Positions 5,872 to 8,289 of a stretch of 8,289 nt of DNA are shown here, piece after piece. The DNA lies in contig JAEOTN010000168.1 in the NCBI GenBank assembly GCA_016839865.1, forward strand, positions 1 through 8,289, given 5' to 3'. The DNA is from Promethearchaeota archaeon. GTDB lineage: Archaea > Asgardarchaeota > Lokiarchaeia > Sigynarchaeales > MK-D1. The position numbers were made by a program, and so were the translations under genes. Every line of letters begins with the position of its first letter. Position 1 is the first letter of the stretch. Below the pieces are notes generated by a model. It did not search any database and had not been told where the DNA came from. It saw only the letters and a program-made list of their open reading frames with translations.

Positions 5872-5979
5872 TCATTTATTTGTCTTCAAGCGTGATCTTC
5901 GAACTAAACAAAAAGTCAGACAAACTAAGTCTGCAACATCAAATAAACCCATAATGAAAAGCAGTTTACTTATTCTATT
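5872..5979 (-). pseudogene. C-terminal relic of a second copy of the small membrane protein
   Basis: Reading the minus strand between the MFS 1 stop and 5872 gives an open stretch of 35 codons ending KLLFIMGLFDVADLVCLTFC, then LVRRSRLKTNK and a TGA. The end aligns with the 71-residue neighbour: ADLVCLTFCLVRRSRLK against ADIIYLIFVLVRRSRIK has 10 identities in 17, and LLFI upstream also matches if one residue is inserted. Nothing like the first 45 residues of the neighbour is present; the region upstream is the end of the MFS gene. The only in-frame ATG would give 26 residues (MGLFDVAD...), and I see no strong ribosome binding site for it. The best reading is a truncated duplicate, perhaps cut when the MFS genes arrived. 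A translated mini-protein with one membrane helix cannot be excluded. The remaining 115 bp to the next gene (5757-5871) show nothing except probable promoter sequence. Confidence 0.55.
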
Positions 5980-7242
5980 TCATGAAGAATTCTCTATTTC
6001 CTCGTGGATTTTTGCAAATCTCTTTTTTGTAATCAAGTGTAGACCCATGTAAGCCCCCATCGTAAATATCGCAACAATCCCAACAATATACCAAAGAGAT
6101 GAAGGATTAGAGGAATTATCCAATATATATCCCGAAAGAAGTATTCCAAATAATCGTGGAATGATACGTCTCCAGCTAGAGACAGCCATATATCTCCCCC
6201 TCATATTTTCTGAAGCGAACAGTCCGGGTACGGCCATTACATGTGGTGCATTAATCATTTCACCAATTGTCAATACGCCAATTGCCACGAAGAATAACCA
6301 CGGTACAGAAACAAACCCAAATAATACAAATGCTATACCAAATAAGGTGACTCCAATCCCCATGAAAATCATTGGTGGATGTTTCGATATAATACGAGAA
6401 ATCCAGAATTGGCATAAAACTACTGTTAATGCATTCATGCTCAACAATAAACCAAAGGAACTTTCAGAAAATCCATGCGTGTCAAGTAGAAATACAGGTA
6501 ATGTAGTGTTAAATTGCATATAAATCCACGTTGAGAGAATACCGACCATAATAAATAACATAAACTGCCAATCTTTCAAAACCTTCAAATATCCAATAAT
6601 TGTGGAGCCGAATTTCCTTTTTTTACTTCCCTCTTGATTTTCTTTTCCTTCTTCGATCTTATTATCCGGTTTCGTTTCAGGAATGACAAAGAATACAATA
6701 ACTGCTGTAATTGCACTACTGACGACATCTGCTATAAATAGAATCTGATAATTATTAGTTGTTGCAGAGATAAATCCTCCCAGAGCAGGACCGATAGTTG
6801 CAGATAAATTAGTTGCAATGCGCATTATTGCGAATCCTTCTGAACGTTTCTTAGGAGGAAGGAGATCTGTTACCATAGCCATACGGCCAGGATGCCCAAG
6901 ATCTCCTAAAAGACCATTCAAAAATGAAAAAACATAAAATAACTCTATTGTATTTACAAATCCCATAAAAAGTGTGGTAATTGCACTACCAATTAATCCC
7001 GATAATAAAGCTATTCGTCGACCAAGACGATCAGCAATTGCACCACCAATAAACCCCCCAATTATACCTCCAACAGCTAGCATTGTGAATAGTAACCCAA
7101 CTCCTGTGTAATCTACAGAAAATCTAGCTTTGATATAAAATCCAAAAAATGGATAGAGTAAAAATCCCCCCAAGCGATCTACAAATGTTGAAAGTGCTAA
7201 TACCCAAAATGACTTGGAGTATTCTTGAAATATTTTCTTCAA
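5980..7242 (-). CDS. MFS transporter 1, DHA1-like (drug or metabolite exporter)
   Basis: This is a 420-residue inner-membrane carrier with about 12 helices, the usual MFS length. The motif-A loop GGAIADRLGRR is at 66-76 (Asp71, Arg72). MRIATNLSATIGPALGG at 140-156 resembles the antiporter motif C (GPxxGG) of proton-coupled exporters. A charged loop follows at about 189-212 between the two six-helix halves. NTTLPVFLLDTHGFSESSFG at 245-264 is typical of helix 7 in MdtH-like DHA1 carriers. The substrate cannot be told. The predicted start is TTG at 7242 with AGGTAAT three nt upstream. A better-spaced AAGGTGA instead points at an in-frame ATA at 7254, so the true start is open. The segment SSWRRIIPRLFG (355-366) carries arginines where the paralogue has SFSWILPNLVG. 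It follows MFS 2 by 56 nt. Confidence 0.9.
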   Translation of the reverse strand: MKKIFQEYSKSFWVLALSTFVDRLGGFLLYPFFGFYIKARFSVDYTGVGLLFTMLAVGGIIGGFIGGAIADRLGRRIALLSGLIGSAITTLFMGFVNTIELFYVFSFLNGLLGDLGHPGRMAMVTDLLPPKKRSEGFAIMRIATNLSATIGPALGGFISATTNNYQILFIADVVSSAITAVIVFFVIPETKPDNKIEEGKENQEGSKKRKFGSTIIGYLKVLKDWQFMLFIMVGILSTWIYMQFNTTLPVFLLDTHGFSESSFGLLLSMNALTVVLCQFWISRIISKHPPMIFMGIGVTLFGIAFVLFGFVSVPWLFFVAIGVLTIGEMINAPHVMAVPGLFASENMRGRYMAVSSWRRIIPRLFGILLSGYILDNSSNPSSLWYIVGIVAIFTMGAYMGLHLITKKRFAKIHEEIENSS

Positions 7243-7260
7243 TCGATTACCTATGAGAGG

Positions 7261-7267
7261 TCACCTT
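7261..7267 (-). promoter_or_regulatory. Strong ribosome binding site upstream of MFS 1
   Basis: AAGGTGA matches the archaeal consensus better than the AGGTAAT (7252-7246) next to the TTG at 7242. Its last three bases form an in-frame TGA, so the reading frame cannot extend further. At six nt spacing it would start translation at ATA 7254-7252; the TTG is 18 nt away, too far for normal use. Confidence 0.45.
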
Positions 7268-7282
7268 GAATTAGAATGAAGG

Positions 7283-7296
7283 AAAAAGGAAAAAAA
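7283..7296 (-). terminator. T-rich terminator after MFS 2
   Basis: Directly after the MFS 2 stop the minus strand reads seven T, CC, then five T (7296-7283), with no stem. T-rich tracts of this type end archaeal transcripts, so MFS 2 and MFS 1 may be only partly cotranscribed. Confidence 0.4.
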
Positions 7297-7298
7297 TT

Positions 7299-8289
7299 TT
7301 ATGATTTGACTTCGGCTTCAGGTAGTTCCTCGACCGCTGTTTCAACTGCAGCTTCAACTATTTCGATAGTCTCTTCTTCTACCGGAGGAGTTCTCTGTTG
7401 TTCGAGTTGTCTCTGCAATTCAGCGAAGCGTTTCTTAGTCATTTTAAATAATATTAGAAATCCAATCGTTGCTATAGATCCTATACCAAATATTACGACC
7501 CAAAGCCATCTTGGATTTACAGCATCCATAAGAGCACCAGCACCTACAACGCCTACTAAATTCGGGAGAATCCATGAAAAACTGCCTACAGCCATGTAAC
7601 GCCCGCGTTTGTCTTCAGGAGCGAATAATCCAATCATAGATTGCATATGTGGGGCACAAACACATTCGCCAATAGTTATCACAATCATTGCAACGAAAAA
7701 CATAGACCAAGCTGATACTACACTCCAATCTGGGCTTATTATTGCATACATTCCGAATCCGAGGGCATATAAAAACACACCTATCGCAACATTGATAAAT
7801 GGTGGAATTTTTCGCGTAGCGCGTGTTATGAGCCATTGAAATACAATAACAAAGGCTGCGTTCGCACTGATCAAATAACCAAACCAGTTCACAGGAAACT
7901 CATGAACTCTTAATAGAAATGGCCCTAATGTGCTGTTTAATTGCATGTAAACAAATGACATTAACATTACAACTAAAACATAGAACATGAAAGTTCCATC
8001 TCTAAACACTTGCAAATAGCCCTTTAAGGTGTGTCCGAATCCTTTCTTTTCTGAGGTTTGCGCACCATCTTTTGAAACAGAAATCGTCTCAAAGCTTTTA
8101 ACTTCAGCTTTTGGTTTAGCATCTGGACGAGTTTCTGGTATTTTAACCCATACTATTATGGCAGTTATTATACTACTCACAGCATCAAAAACAAACAAAG
8201 GCCAATAGGTACCCATAGCAGCAAAGATGAATCCACCGAGTATTGGACCAACCATTGCTGAAATATTAAATGAAATTCGAAAGATCCCA
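7299..8289 (-). CDS. MFS transporter 2, DHA1-like, partial (N-terminus missing)
   Basis: This is the C-terminal 329 codons of a carrier paralogous to MFS 1. The frame stays open to the right edge: before the internal Met at 8255 it reads GIFRISFNISA, matching FAIMRIATNLSA in MFS 1, so that Met is not the start. The visible part covers helix 5 with the GPILGG motif-C-like segment, a charged middle loop (KPKAEVKSFETISVSKDGAQ), and helices 7-12. Close matches to MFS 1 include TIGECVCAPHMQSMIGLFAP, KRGRYMAVGSF and MTKKRFAELQ. Unlike MFS 1 it ends in a cytoplasmic tail of about 30 residues rich in Glu and Val (VEEETIEIVEAAVETAVEEL). The missing part should hold about four helices and the motif-A loop. 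The substrate is unknown. The tandem, same-strand arrangement points to gene duplication. Confidence 0.88.
   Translation of the reverse strand, partial: GIFRISFNISAMVGPILGGFIFAAMGTYWPLFVFDAVSSIITAIIVWVKIPETRPDAKPKAEVKSFETISVSKDGAQTSEKKGFGHTLKGYLQVFRDGTFMFYVLVVMLMSFVYMQLNSTLGPFLLRVHEFPVNWFGYLISANAAFVIVFQWLITRATRKIPPFINVAIGVFLYALGFGMYAIISPDWSVVSAWSMFFVAMIVITIGECVCAPHMQSMIGLFAPEDKRGRYMAVGSFSWILPNLVGVVGAGALMDAVNPRWLWVVIFGIGSIATIGFLILFKMTKKRFAELQRQLEQQRTPPVEEETIEIVEAAVETAVEELPEAEVKS

Noticed and set aside
5872..5982. Readthrough of the MFS 1 TGA into the in-frame relic, or pyrrolysine/selenocysteine decoding
   Set aside because: The downstream residues match the small membrane protein, not the MFS 2 tail; the codon is TGA, not TAG, and I see no convincing SECIS-like structure. 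Sharing a frame has a one in three chance.
7276..7599. Plus-strand open frame of 107 codons rich in Ser/Thr
   Set aside because: It is the complement of the Glu-rich tail and last helices of MFS 2.
7299..8255. Met at 8255 as the true start of MFS 2
   Set aside because: The frame is open to the window edge, and the residues before it align with helix 5 of MFS 1.

Overview
This AT-rich window is most likely from an archaeon. The main content is an A-type (archaeal/vacuolar-type) ATP synthase locus, and several genes have archaeal-style ribosome binding sites (AAGGTG, AGGTAA, GTGAT). An Asgard or other uncultured archaeal lineage is possible, but nothing seen here proves a phylum.

Layout. Positions 1-3266 (minus strand, read right to left) carry the peripheral-stalk and catalytic genes in the order H, E, F, A, B: atpH, atpE, atpF, atpA and the first 50 codons of atpB, which runs off the left edge. 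They are tightly packed, with a 4-nt ATGA overlap for H/E and a 17-nt overlap for A/B. A 121-bp divergent promoter region (3267-3387) separates them from the membrane-sector genes atpI (a subunit) and atpK (c-ring proteolipid), which run the other way on the plus strand to 5468. The usual archaeal single-strand order H-I-K-E-C-F-A-B-D is therefore broken in two ways: I-K form a divergent arm, and subunit C, normally between E and F, is absent, with only 38 nt left in that position.

Positions 5541-7242 hold a 71-residue two-helix membrane protein of unknown function (minus strand), a short C-terminal relic of a second copy of it, and a 12-helix MFS transporter. A second, paralogous MFS transporter fills 7299-8289 and runs off the right edge. 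The two MFS genes are tandem duplicates on the minus strand.

How it works together. Subunits A and B form the ATP-hydrolysing/synthesising head, E and H the peripheral stalks, F part of the central rotor, and I plus K the ion-translocating membrane motor. The K protein is a fused double hairpin with both ion-binding glutamates kept and no obvious sodium ligands. The MFS pair look like drug/metabolite exporters that would use the ion gradient, but they are probably separate transcription units. Three genes (atpB, atpH, MFS 1) appear to start at TTG or GTG. I found no clear new biological system. The most notable points are the rearranged, C-less ATPase locus with an unusual P-loop and a shortened a-subunit arm, and the duplicated small membrane protein.
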